From Ruegeria lacuscaerulensis (GTDB lineage: Bacteria; Pseudomonadota; Alphaproteobacteria; Rhodobacterales; Rhodobacteraceae), in the NCBI RefSeq assembly GCF_013033355.1, contig NZ_WQDY01000001.1, forward strand, positions 372,001 to 436,000: 64,000 nucleotides of DNA, read 5' to 3'. Below the pieces are notes generated by a model. The model was given only the letters and a program-made list of their open reading frames with translations, ran no database searches and was not told the origin of the DNA. Each line of letters opens with the position of its first letter. Within the stretch, counting starts at the first letter, position 1. Made by a program: the position numbers and the translations under genes. Positions 9,104-17,801 of the stretch are shown in pieces.

Positions 9104-10315
9104 ATGGCAGCACTAACACCAATATCCCGCAAACCCATGTCGGTGGTTCTGCCCGCTGTGGCCATCGCCGGAGGTTTCGTCGGTATGTTCGTCGGCGCCG
9201 GGCAGGGCAGTGTCCTGCTGGGTATCGTGATCGGAGCCGCTCTGATGGCGGGTCTGGCTTGGCTTTACATGAATGTCCTGGACAATGAGCGTGTCGCCCG
9301 CTGGATCACGATCCTTGGGATGGGCGTGCTGGGCATTGTGTTCGCTGGGGCGACTGGCCTGATCATCGGCCTTCTGGTTGGGTGGTTTTTTGCCTTCTTC
9401 ATCTTCTGGCTTTACGAAGGACGATACCGCCAAAAACTGCTGCCTTATATGACCGGTCGACAGGTGTTCTGGCACTATACTTTCCGGGTGATCTGCGGTG
9501 CGATATTTGTGTTCCTGATCACACCGATCCTTGTGGTTTTGCCACTGTCGTTCAATGCGCAGGATTTCTTTACCTTCACGCCTGAAATGCTGCGGCTGGA
9601 CCCCGAAGGCTATTCGCTGAAGCATTACCGCGACTTCTTTACAAACAATGAATGGCAGCGCAGCTTCAAGAACTCGCTGATCATCGCGCCGATTGCGACG
9701 ATCATCTCCGTGTCGCTGGGCACACTGGCGGCCATCGGCCTCAGCCAGAGCCACGTTCCGGGCAAACGGGCGATTATGGGTATCCTGATTTCACCCATGA
9801 TCGTGCCGCTGATCATCTCGGCCACCGGCATGTTCTTTTTCTACAGCGATATCGGCCGGTTCCTTGAAGGAACGCTGGGCATGGACAAGAACTTTGTGGG
9901 CTATGTTAAGGTTGTTCTTGCGCACGCGGTTCTGGGCATTCCGTTCGTGATCATCACTGTGACGGCGACCTTGGTCGGCTTTGACCAGTCGCTCACCCGT
10001 GCAGCGGCGAACATGGGGGCAGGGCCGGTGCGGACCTTCTTCAAGATCCAGATGCCGCTGATCCTGCCGGGTGTAATCTCAGGTGGCTTGTTCGCCTTTA
10101 TCACTTCGTTTGATGAGGTGGTTGTGGTGCTGTTCGTCGGTTCGGCCAGCCAGAAAACGCTGCCATGGCAGATGTTCACAGGTCTGCGCGAACAGATCAG
10201 CCCGACCATTTTGGCGGTGGCTACGATCCTTGTCGTGATCTCGATCGCGCTGTTGACCACGGTTGAATTGCTGCGCCGCCGGTCCGAGCGTCTGCGGGGT
10301 CTTTCCCCCGCTTGA
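9104..10315 (+). CDS. potC: ABC transporter permease, PotC type with extra N-terminal helices
   Basis: 403 residues, against about 265 for classical PotC. Three hydrophobic helices (about residues 15-105) come before the canonical permease domain. The core starts near residue 120 (YTFRVICGAIFVFLITPILV), and the EAA-like motif sits near 290 (LTRAAANMGAGPVRTFFKIQMP). It starts five bases after the preceding permease gene and is the last gene of the transporter set. The added helices are visible directly; their role is unknown. Confidence 0.86.
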   Translation: MAALTPISRKPMSVVLPAVAIAGGFVGMFVGAGQGSVLLGIVIGAALMAGLAWLYMNVLDNERVARWITILGMGVLGIVFAGATGLIIGLLVGWFFAFFIFWLYEGRYRQKLLPYMTGRQVFWHYTFRVICGAIFVFLITPILVVLPLSFNAQDFFTFTPEMLRLDPEGYSLKHYRDFFTNNEWQRSFKNSLIIAPIATIISVSLGTLAAIGLSQSHVPGKRAIMGILISPMIVPLIISATGMFFFYSDIGRFLEGTLGMDKNFVGYVKVVLAHAVLGIPFVIITVTATLVGFDQSLTRAAANMGAGPVRTFFKIQMPLILPGVISGGLFAFITSFDEVVVVLFVGSASQKTLPWQMFTGLREQISPTILAVATILVVISIALLTTVELLRRRSERLRGLSPA

Positions 10316-10474
10316 CGCGCGCCGCGGCGTGATTTAGCCATTGCGATATGCAGTCCGGTCACGATGGCGTCGTGACATCTATACGGGCGCATGGCTCTCG
10401 GTTCCCGAGGCCGCTTGTCCTGAACGCCGGGACTTGTGGCCGGGCACCTTTCGTCCGGCATTGCAGGAGAGAGC

Positions 10475-11695
10475 ATGATGACAGACCTGACAAACCGCCC
10501 CGAGTTCTTCACCAGCCACAATGGCGATAAGGCCCCGCTGCCGTTCAGCAAAGCCGAATACGCCCGCCGCCTGTCGGGCCTACGCGCCATTATGGCGGCA
10601 CGGGATATTCCGGCGGTGTTGCTGACTTCGATGCACAATATCGCCTATTACTCGGGCTTTCTGTATTGCGCCTTTGGCCGTCCTTATGGCTGCGTGGTGA
10701 CGCAGGACGCATGTACGACGGTGTCGGCGAATATCGACGCGGGCCAGCCGTGGCGGCGCTCGGTCGAGGAAAACGTGATCTATACCGACTGGAAGCGCGA
10801 CAATTACTGGCGCGCGGTGGCCAGCCTGATCGGGGGTGCCAAGCGGATCGGGATCGAAGGCGATCACATGACGCTGGCCGCGCGCGACACGGCGCTGGCG
10901 ATGCTGGGGCAGCCGGAACTGGTGGATGTGGCCGGTGATACGATGGCCGCCCGCATGGTGAAATCGGCGGAAGAGATCGAGCTGATCAAGGGCGGGGCCC
11001 GCACTGCAGATGTGGGTGGGGTGGCCATCCACGCCGCGATCCGCGAAGGCGCGACTGAGATTGAGATCGCCATGGCCGGGCGCGACGCGATGGAGGCCGA
11101 GATCGCCCGCGCCTACCCGGATGCCGAATACCGGGACACCTGGGTCTGGTTCCAGTCAGGCCTGAATACGGACGGCGCGCATAATCCCGTAACCAAGCGG
11201 GCGCTGCAAAAGGGCGATATCCTGTCGCTGAACACCTTCCCGATGATCTCGGGCTATTACACCGCGCTGGAACGTACCCTGTTTCTGGGCGAACCCGACG
11301 CCGACAGCTTGCGCATCTGGAAGGCCAATGTGGCCGCGCATGAGCTTGGCCTAAGCCTGATCAAACCCGGCGCGACTTGCTCGGGCATCACCGCCGAGAT
11401 CAACCGCTTCTTTGCCGATGAGGGGCTGCTGCAATATCGCTCCTTCGGCTATGGCCACTCGTTTGGCGTCCTCAGCCACTACTATGGGCGCGAGGCAGGG
11501 CTGGAGCTGCGTGAAGATATCGACACGGTGTTGGAACCCGGCATGGTCGTGTCAATCGAGCCGATGTTGTGGATTCCCGAAGGTCAGCCCGGTGTGGGTG
11601 GCTATCGTGAGCATGATATTCTGGTTGTCGGCGATGATGGGGCCGAGAACATCACCGGGTTCCCCTATGGGCCGGAACATAACACGATCAACTGA
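10475..11695 (+). CDS. Creatinase (creatine amidinohydrolase)
   Basis: Creatinase splits creatine into sarcosine and urea. The protein has 406 residues, close to the 403 of the Pseudomonas putida enzyme, and matches it along its length: SMHNIAYYSGFLYCAFGRPYG near residue 52, SANIDAGQPWRRS near 84, VYTDW-like YTDWKRDNYW near 103, TWVWFQSGLNTDGAHNPVT near 222 with the catalytic histidine at about 236, and YGHSFGVLSHYYGREAGLEL near 325. The start has AGGAGA five bases upstream (ATG at 10475; a second ATG follows directly). It lies 159 bases after the permease gene, suggesting that the transporter imports creatine or a related guanidino compound. The family assignment is very strong. Confidence 0.93.
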   Translation: MMTDLTNRPEFFTSHNGDKAPLPFSKAEYARRLSGLRAIMAARDIPAVLLTSMHNIAYYSGFLYCAFGRPYGCVVTQDACTTVSANIDAGQPWRRSVEENVIYTDWKRDNYWRAVASLIGGAKRIGIEGDHMTLAARDTALAMLGQPELVDVAGDTMAARMVKSAEEIELIKGGARTADVGGVAIHAAIREGATEIEIAMAGRDAMEAEIARAYPDAEYRDTWVWFQSGLNTDGAHNPVTKRALQKGDILSLNTFPMISGYYTALERTLFLGEPDADSLRIWKANVAAHELGLSLIKPGATCSGITAEINRFFADEGLLQYRSFGYGHSFGVLSHYYGREAGLELREDIDTVLEPGMVVSIEPMLWIPEGQPGVGGYREHDILVVGDDGAENITGFPYGPEHNTIN

Positions 11696-11705
11696 CCCGA
11701 AGGGC

Positions 11706-11728
11706 AGGAGGGGCGCTTAGCCCCTCTT
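11706..11728 (+). terminator. Hairpin between convergent creatinase and ureohydrolase genes
   Basis: GAGGGGC-GCTTA-GCCCCTC (11708-11726) gives a 7-bp stem extendable by one G-U and one A-T pair, just after the creatinase stop and overlapping the ureohydrolase stop. The T tract is short, so this is a weak bidirectional terminator candidate. Confidence 0.45.
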
Positions 11729-12691
11729 GCTACGTTCGTGGAAAATGAAGCCGATGAAATTCAGCAGTACCTGCGCCGCCAGAATCTGCGTGCTCTCAGT
11801 AGGGTCGTAATTCGGCGCGACCTCGACCAGATCAATGCCGACCACATCGCCGCGTTGCGCCAGACCTTGCAGGATTTCCAGCACGTCATAATACAGAAAC
11901 CCCCCGTGGCTGGGCGTGCCGGTGCCTGACGCAATCGATGGGCAAAAAGCGTCGATATCAATCGTTACATAATACCGCGCGCCTTCGGGGATTCGGGCCA
12001 AGACACCCTCGGTTCCCAGTTTGCGGACCTGTCGCACAGACAGGATATCGGACCCTCGGGCGCGGGCATCCTCATAGCCTTCCTTTGCGGTTGAGGACAC
12101 ATTGCGGATGCCCAACTGCGTCATGCCCGAGACATAGTCTTTCTCAATCGCGCGCCGCATCGGATTGCCGTGACCGGCAGTGACCCCGTGGCGTTCATCC
12201 ACGAAATCCAGATGGGCGTCGATCTGAACCACATGGATCGGACCATTTTCCGCGCAATCGTCAGAAAAAGCATTGATGCAGGGGATGTTGATCGAGTGAT
12301 CTCCGCCGATGGTGACGGGCAGGGCGCCTGCGTCCAGAATCTTCTGGACCCCGAACTGGATATTGGTGTGGCTTTCCTCGGTCTTGGTGTGGATGATGTC
12401 CGCGTCGCCGATATCGACCATGCGGACCGAGCTATCCAAATACGTCACGTCATCCTCGTGATCATACGCCCCGGCATGGCCAAAGCTGAACAGTGTCGAC
12501 GCCTCACGCACCGCACGTGGCCCGAACCGAGCGCCGGATCTCCATTGTGTGCCAAAATCGAAGGGTGCGCCTATGATCGCCACATCAGCGTCGATCTGGT
12601 CCCAATCCTCGACATAAGGTGACTTGCCAAAGGTCGAAATACCGACGAATGGCAGGTTCAGACGGCCACTTGCATACCCATGAGACGACAT
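11717..12691 (-). CDS. speB: Agmatinase/guanidino-acid ureohydrolase family protein
   Basis: 324 residues of the arginase/agmatinase superfamily, which removes urea from guanidino compounds using two manganese ions. Metal-binding motifs are GGDHS near residue 150, QIDAHLDF near 175 and TIDIDAFCPSIASGTGTP near 255. The last shows a cysteine where most agmatinases have the aspartate of DxDxxDP. The start at 12691 is preceded by GGGAA. It converges on the creatinase gene. Substrates could be agmatine, guanidinobutyrate, guanidinopropionate or guanidinoacetate; the context favours a guanidino acid, but that is inference. Confidence 0.82.
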   Translation of the reverse strand: MSSHGYASGRLNLPFVGISTFGKSPYVEDWDQIDADVAIIGAPFDFGTQWRSGARFGPRAVREASTLFSFGHAGAYDHEDDVTYLDSSVRMVDIGDADIIHTKTEESHTNIQFGVQKILDAGALPVTIGGDHSINIPCINAFSDDCAENGPIHVVQIDAHLDFVDERHGVTAGHGNPMRRAIEKDYVSGMTQLGIRNVSSTAKEGYEDARARGSDILSVRQVRKLGTEGVLARIPEGARYYVTIDIDAFCPSIASGTGTPSHGGFLYYDVLEILQGLAQRGDVVGIDLVEVAPNYDPTESTQILAAQVLLNFIGFIFHERSKRG

Positions 12692-12830
12692 AGCGCGATT
12701 CCCGTTTCTTGTTTGTCCGTTGCAGCTTAGAAGCGTTGTCTTAAGCAGGATAGGTTTCTTTGAGGGGTGGATGGGTTGAATATCGTCCGCCAAGGGTGTC
12801 TATCTGAGCGAAGGTTGGAAAGGAATTGCC

Positions 12831-13673
12831 GTGGGACAGCACGAACTGCCACCCAAGACAGGTGTGTTCTACATCAATCTGGATCGTGTCCCCGCCCGTC
12901 GGGATTTTATGGATCGGCAGTTTGCGCATGCTGGCCTGTCCGCTGCCATCCGTTTCAGTGCCGTTGACGGGCAGCGAACCGGCGCGTTGGACCAGAACGG
13001 CTACGTTCCTGGCACTGGCAGCCGTTGGGGGCTGAAGCAAAGCGAGATCGCCTGTTTCGAAAGCCATCGTGCCGTTTGGCAAGCCGCCGTCGATCAGGAC
13101 TTGAGGGCTGTGGCCGTTTTTGAGGATGACGTGGAAATGTCCAGCAGTGCAGGGCGCGTTGTGACCAATATTCTGAATGAAAGTTCCAAGTTTGATTTTG
13201 TGAAGCTTGATTATTCCCCCCGAGAGTTGCGATTTGGGACCCTTCAGACCGTTGGCGCAGTTGACGTGCGACCGATGTTGGAGATGGCACCAAGCGCTGC
13301 TGCGTATGTCTTGTCGAATGCCGCCTGCCGTAAGCTATTGGCCTGGTCCAACGCCTATTCCGACCACCTGGATGACTTCGTCTCGATCCCGCGTGCGGAT
13401 TGGCGCATGTTTCAGTGCTTTCCGGCCGTCGGTGTGCAGGTTATCTGGTCTCAGCATCAGGAACAGACGCAAGAGGATGTTAAGGTCAGCGAACGCTCTA
13501 GGGATCGAAAAACCAACAGCGGCCTGGACAAAGGGCCCACTTGGTTCCGCTTGCGACGAGAGCTTTTGGCCGCACAGCGGAAACTGTATTGGCGGATGGG
13601 TGGCCAAAGGCGGCTGATCCGGAAAGGTGGCTTTGTTGGCTTTATTCCTTGTGCGGGCGATCTCAACGTTTAG
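12831..13673 (+). CDS. Glycosyltransferase family 25 protein
   Basis: 280 residues resembling the LPS-type GT25 family that adds galactose or related sugars to lipooligosaccharide. Typical elements are FYINLDRVPARRDFM near residue 11, SAVDGQ near 40, GLKQSEIACFESHRAVW near 63, the metal-binding acidic motif VFEDDVEM near 93, and APSAAAYVLSNAACRKL near 148. The GTG start at 12831 has AGGAA upstream. It stands alone between divergent and unrelated genes, so no polysaccharide cluster supports a more exact role. Confidence 0.82.
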   Translation: MGQHELPPKTGVFYINLDRVPARRDFMDRQFAHAGLSAAIRFSAVDGQRTGALDQNGYVPGTGSRWGLKQSEIACFESHRAVWQAAVDQDLRAVAVFEDDVEMSSSAGRVVTNILNESSKFDFVKLDYSPRELRFGTLQTVGAVDVRPMLEMAPSAAAYVLSNAACRKLLAWSNAYSDHLDDFVSIPRADWRMFQCFPAVGVQVIWSQHQEQTQEDVKVSERSRDRKTNSGLDKGPTWFRLRRELLAAQRKLYWRMGGQRRLIRKGGFVGFIPCAGDLNV

Positions 13674-13794
13674 ACGCGTCGTTTTGTGGCGCCGCGAGCC
13701 TATTCGGTGCTTTCTGCACGTATTAGCGTTAACAAAACTGTCAGTTTGATATAACGTTGTGGTGTTGTTTACGGGTGGCGCACGGGTTCGCAGC

Positions 13795-14163
13795 ATGAGT
13801 CAGACGATTTACGAACGCTACGGTGGGTTCAAAACGATCAGTCGGATCGTTATGACGTTCTATGAAATGGCCTTGGATTCCGATCAGATCGGAGGGCATT
13901 TTGAAGATATCGATATGCCACGTCTGATCGATCACCAGACCAAATTTGTATCTTCTTTGGTCGGTGGACCCGCTTCGTTCAGCGATGAGCGTATCGAGGC
14001 CGTGCATCGGCACCTCAATATTTCACACGAGGATTTTGATGAGATGGCTGCGCTGTTTGCGCAGGCGCTTGAAATGCACGGGATGGATGACTCTCATGTT
14101 AAAATCGCGCTGGGAGCCATTGAATCGAAACGCAGAATAATCGTTACACGCAGCGCGGCATGA
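13795..14163 (+). CDS. Group 1 truncated haemoglobin
   Basis: 122 residues, the normal length of a TrHb1. Haem-pocket landmarks are FY at residues 22-23 (B10 tyrosine), DMPRLIDHQ at 40-48, VGGPASF near 56-62, and the proximal histidine in EAVHRHL at residue 71. Such proteins bind O2, NO or CO. The stop overlaps the start of the adenylate cyclase gene (ATGA), so the two are made together; the globin may be a ligand-sensing or NO-scavenging partner for the cyclase. The start is placed at MSQTIYERYGG; no clear ribosome site is seen, and GTG at 13759 is possible. Confidence 0.87.
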   Translation: MSQTIYERYGGFKTISRIVMTFYEMALDSDQIGGHFEDIDMPRLIDHQTKFVSSLVGGPASFSDERIEAVHRHLNISHEDFDEMAALFAQALEMHGMDDSHVKIALGAIESKRRIIVTRSAA

Positions 14164-15218
14164 GCATTTTAGCAATAAATGAGCAACTGTTGCGCGCTAT
14201 CGGAGTCGGTGTTGCGGTTGTTCGCGCCTCGGACCTTGGCTTTGTTTTTTACAATGGTCCGTTTTCAGAATGGTTCGGCACACCGGCTGAGGGTCAAACT
14301 CTGTTGGACGTTTTCCCGACCCTTGATCAGCGTGAGTTGGAAGACGTCAAGCAATCGGGGTTGCGCTATTCCTTCGAAATGCAACTGAAGCCAAAGCGCA
14401 GGACTTTGGTCTTCGCGACGGCCATTTCATTGGCCAACGGCGCGGAAGAGCAACTTTTGGTCATTGAGTGCCAGAACATCACCCGCATTCGTGAACTGGA
14501 AAGCATGATCGACAGCTACTCGACCATGGTGGAACGCAATACGCGCGAATTGGAGCGGGAAAAAGAACGGGTCGAGCGGCTTTTGCTAAATCTGATGCCG
14601 CGCGCTGTGTATGAAGAATTTAAGACGTTTGGCGTTGTCACGCCTCAGCTGTACGATCAAGTTTCAGTTGTAATGCTTGATTTTGTCGGGTTCACAGACT
14701 TTGCCGCCAAGACGGATCCGACGGTTACACTGAGTGAATTGAACGACATTTTCACAGCTTTTGACCGCATCGTCGAACAATTTGGCTGCGAGAGGATCAA
14801 GACCATCGGCGACGCGTATCTTGCTGTATCCGGGATGCCGGATGCTACGCCGGACCATGCGACCGCAGTTGCACATTGTGCAGTCCGGTTCTTGCGGTAC
14901 TTGGAACGTCGCAACGAAAGCCACCCGCACAAGTGGCAGGCAAGAATTGGTCTGGGAATGGGCCCCGCCGTGGGATCTGTGGTTGGGATTCAGAAATACG
15001 TCTACGATGTGTTCGGACCTGCGGTTAACATTGCGTCTCGGCTGCAAGTCTTTGCCAACCCAATGAATATTGTCGCTCCGGAAGAGATGAAATATGCGTT
15101 GATCGACGAGTTTCAGGTCTCCGACTTAGGACGCGTTGACATCAAGGGTATGGGCGAGATGGATCTGATCAATGTGACGTCGGGGTTGAGCATGCCACAG
15201 CCCCGGCATTTGTTTTAG
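14160..15218 (+). CDS. Class III nucleotidyl cyclase with PAS-like and coiled-coil input (adenylate-type residues)
   Basis: 352 residues: a PAS-like domain (about 8-105), a predicted signalling coiled coil rich in E and R (about 110-148), then a class III cyclase domain. Metal aspartates are D174 (VMLDFVGF) and D218 (TIGDAY); transition-state residues are N290 and R294 (NIASR). The base-specificity positions are K214 (RIKTIGD) and D283 (VYDVFG), the pair found in adenylate cyclases; guanylate cyclases have Glu and Cys there. It probably makes cAMP in response to a signal passed through the PAS domain. Its start is fused to the truncated-haemoglobin stop. No transmembrane segment is seen, so it should be cytosolic. 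Confidence 0.88.
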   Translation: MSILAINEQLLRAIGVGVAVVRASDLGFVFYNGPFSEWFGTPAEGQTLLDVFPTLDQRELEDVKQSGLRYSFEMQLKPKRRTLVFATAISLANGAEEQLLVIECQNITRIRELESMIDSYSTMVERNTRELEREKERVERLLLNLMPRAVYEEFKTFGVVTPQLYDQVSVVMLDFVGFTDFAAKTDPTVTLSELNDIFTAFDRIVEQFGCERIKTIGDAYLAVSGMPDATPDHATAVAHCAVRFLRYLERRNESHPHKWQARIGLGMGPAVGSVVGIQKYVYDVFGPAVNIASRLQVFANPMNIVAPEEMKYALIDEFQVSDLGRVDIKGMGEMDLINVTSGLSMPQPRHLF

Positions 15219-15224
15219 TCATCG

Positions 15225-15839
15225 TCATTCGTCGGGTGGCACCAGTCCCAGTCCGCGCAAATAGATGCCTATCCCTGATTCCAACAAGTCCTCGGGCGGG
15301 AACGGAGAGCTTGCACCAGTATTGCGCGCAAACAGCTCTACCACCCCGTGGCTCATGGCCCAGATATGAGCGCTGAACATCGAGGCCGGAGGGCGCTTTT
15401 CTGGTGGGATATGTTGGGACAGGTCAGAGGCGGCCTTTTCAAGTACGCTTTTGGCGCGGTTCGCCGCCATTGACAGTTCCGGCGTGCGATTGAGTGAAAT
15501 GCCACTTTCGAACATCGCGATATAGTGACCCGGATGCTTGCGAGCAAAGGCCAGATAGGCCCGCCCGGTGGCCTCGAACGCGGCCAAAGCTGACGGTTGC
15601 CCCTTGTCGTAGGCATATTGCATCAGATCCGCGAACATCTCGAAACCCTGACGAGCTGCCTCGGCAATCAGATCCTCGCGACCCTGATAGTGCCTATACA
15701 CTGCAGCGGGTGTAACCCCGGCAGTCTTTGCGGCCTCGGATAAGGTGAAGCCGGTCGGACCCTTCTTTTCAATCAGCGACAAAGCAGCCTCGATCAGCGC
15801 TTGTTTTAGATTGCCGTGGTGATACCCGCGTTTCGTCAT
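15225..15839 (-). CDS. TetR/AcrR family transcriptional regulator
   Basis: 204 residues. The N-terminal TetR helix-turn-helix covers about 8-55, with YHHGNLKQALIEAALSLI, FTLSEAAKTAGVTPAAVYRHY and the following DLIAEA. The C-terminal part (residues 80-195, with FARKHPGHYIAMFES and SAHIWAMSHGVVEL) matches the WHG-type ligand-binding domain. It converges on the cyclase gene, ending seven bases after it. Its own promoter region (15840-15928) lies toward the PPK2 gene end, so no obvious target operon is adjacent. Confidence 0.87.
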   Translation of the reverse strand: MTKRGYHHGNLKQALIEAALSLIEKKGPTGFTLSEAAKTAGVTPAAVYRHYQGREDLIAEAARQGFEMFADLMQYAYDKGQPSALAAFEATGRAYLAFARKHPGHYIAMFESGISLNRTPELSMAANRAKSVLEKAASDLSQHIPPEKRPPASMFSAHIWAMSHGVVELFARNTGASSPFPPEDLLESGIGIYLRGLGLVPPDE

Positions 15840-15928
15840 CTCCTGATCAGCTGCCTTTGTTGTCGTTGTTTGTTGTTATTTCGACATAATCCGTGACCGG
15901 GCTTCGTCCAATAGCAACCGTGGAACAC

Positions 15929-16798
15929 TCATGCATCCCAGATGTCCGGACCGCCACAGATTTTCGGGTCATTTTCACCGATGGCATCTGCGTCTTTTTC
16001 ATCATAGTCGACCGCGTGCAGAACCGTCCGGATTGCAGCCAAACGCGCGCGTTTCTTGTCGTCGGAACGAACGATCGTCCAGGGACAGTGGTCAGAATGG
16101 CTGCGGGTCAGTGTTTCGCTGATCGATTGCGTGTACTCGTCCCACTTACTAAGCCCAGCGACATCAATTGGACTAAGTTTCCATTGTTTGAGGGGGTCAG
16201 TTTCGCGCGCAAGAAACCGGTTCAACTGTTCGGCGCGACCGACATTCAACCAGAACTTAAACAACTGGATACCGTCATTTACCAGCCCGGTCTCAAGCGG
16301 CAAGACCTGTCGGAAAAATCTTTCGCGTTCAACAGCTTCGCAAAAACCGAAAACGTTTTCGACAACGCCGCGGTTGTACCAGCTGCGGTCAAAAAACACG
16401 ATTTCTCCCGCCGCAGGTAGATGTTGGATATAGCGCTGGAAATACCACTGGCTGCGTTCCTGATCCGAGGGTTTACTGAGCGCAACATTGCGTGCCCCGC
16501 GCGGGTTAAGGTTTTCTCGGAACCGTTTGATTGTACCGCCTTTACCTGCGGCATCGCGGCCTTCGAAAATAAGCGCGATGCGGCTGCCGGACTCTTTTAC
16601 CCAAGATTGCATTTTGACCAGCTCGACCTGCAGAGCCTCCATCTGCTTGTCATAATCCTTACGCTTCATGCGTTCGTTGTAAGGGTATGATGGATTGAGG
16701 ATGTCGTCTTTGTCGGATTTCTCGATGGCCGAGCGGACATCCTTTGGCGCTTCTTTACGAAAGTATTTTTCAATAGAGCCTTTTTCAGACCGGGCCAT
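15929..16798 (-). CDS. ppk2: Polyphosphate kinase 2
   Basis: 289 residues, the usual size of a single-domain PPK2, which transfers phosphate between polyphosphate and nucleotides. Walker A is [11 protein letters not shown] near residue 80, the lid region [13 protein letters not shown] follows near 115, and Walker B is [12 protein letters not shown] near 133. C-terminal family motifs are LFKFWLNV near 178 and [11 protein letters not shown] near 240. Class I-type ADP/GDP phosphorylation is likely, but subtype was not tested. Monocistronic by spacing. Confidence 0.92.
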   Translation of the reverse strand: MARSEKGSIEKYFRKEAPKDVRSAIEKSDKDDILNPSYPYNERMKRKDYDKQMEALQVELVKMQSWVKESGSRIALIFEGRDAAGKGGTIKRFRENLNPRGARNVALSKPSDQERSQWYFQRYIQHLPAAGEIVFFDRSWYNRGVVENVFGFCEAVERERFFRQVLPLETGLVNDGIQLFKFWLNVGRAEQLNRFLARETDPLKQWKLSPIDVAGLSKWDEYTQSISETLTRSHSDHCPWTIVRSDDKKRARLAAIRTVLHAVDYDEKDADAIGENDPKICGGPDIWDA

Positions 16799-16847
16799 AC
16801 CTCACCTCACAATAAAACCCATAACTTACTATGGATTAGCCGGCGAA

Positions 16848-17801
16848 TTAACGCAAACCTGCCCTTTGGGCTGCGCGATCAATGGCTGCGGCGACTTCGG
16901 GGGCTGCGACGACCTGCGGCATGTGGCCAATGCCCTCAAGCTCGATCAGCTCTGCGCCGGGAATCTGTTCGATCAAGCGATGTGAGTGCCAACCAAGACC
17001 CACGGTGTCATCCGCAGTGCCGTGTACGATCTCGGTCGGTACGTCGATGTTCTTATAGCTGGGTTGCAAGGCGCGCACTTCTTCCAGAAGGTTGGCACGT
17101 TGCTTGGCGTTGGCGTGCATCGAAGCACGACGGATCGTTAAGCCGGTGCCAAAATGGTCTGCATATCCTTCAGGGGCCGTTTGAGGCGCGAAGACGCGAT
17201 CCAAAGTTTGTTCGACATACCATTCCGGAACAAACGCACTGATCAGCGGCAGCGCCAGCACATTTCCTGTTGGTGTTGACGCCATCTTGTTGAACCCATC
17301 AAGTGGTGTCTCCCACGGGATGGCAGCAGGCGCGATCAGGACCAGCGCTGAAAGGTTATCAGGACGCGTCACTGCCCATGCCAGAGACACAGCCCCCCCA
17401 TAGCTTTGCCCCGCTACTATAGGTTTCTTGGCGCCAAGTTTTTCAGCCGCTTTTTGCAAGATTTCCGCTTGTTCTACAATAGTTTCCCCGTCGGGATTAA
17501 AGCTATCGCTATATCCCAGGCCGGGACGGTCGAATATGATAACCCGGTAATTTTTGGCAAGGATCGGCGCCAGCGCAAAGGTCATGTCCCGTGTGTTGCC
17601 ACTCGATCCATGGATCAAAACAACATCGGGGCCATTACCCATTATGACAGAGTGAATGCCGATGCCATCAACGTCGATGATCTGGCCCTCTGGTGGGAAA
17701 GCAGTTTCCGCGCGCGCCTTGTTGTGCGACTCGCGCCAAGTGGTGATGACGGTAAGCCCAATGACGAGCAAAAGAACTGCTATAAGCGCTTTAACGGCCA
17801 A
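16848..17801 (-). CDS. Membrane-anchored alpha/beta hydrolase
   Basis: About 317 residues. An N-terminal hydrophobic segment (roughly residues 3-22) should anchor it to the inner membrane or act as an uncleaved signal. The alpha/beta-hydrolase fold follows with the oxyanion HGSSGN near 70, nucleophile elbow AGQSYGG near 140, an acidic residue in HGTADDTVG near 255 and a histidine in GIGHMPQV near 290. The frame is open back to an ATG at 17870, which would overlap metA by 80 bases. A TTG at 17801 with GGA five bases upstream gives an 11-base overlap and is preferred. It is probably co-transcribed with metA. The substrate is unknown. Confidence 0.75.
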   Translation of the reverse strand: MAVKALIAVLLLVIGLTVITTWRESHNKARAETAFPPEGQIIDVDGIGIHSVIMGNGPDVVLIHGSSGNTRDMTFALAPILAKNYRVIIFDRPGLGYSDSFNPDGETIVEQAEILQKAAEKLGAKKPIVAGQSYGGAVSLAWAVTRPDNLSALVLIAPAAIPWETPLDGFNKMASTPTGNVLALPLISAFVPEWYVEQTLDRVFAPQTAPEGYADHFGTGLTIRRASMHANAKQRANLLEEVRALQPSYKNIDVPTEIVHGTADDTVGLGWHSHRLIEQIPGAELIELEGIGHMPQVVAAPEVAAAIDRAAQRAGLR

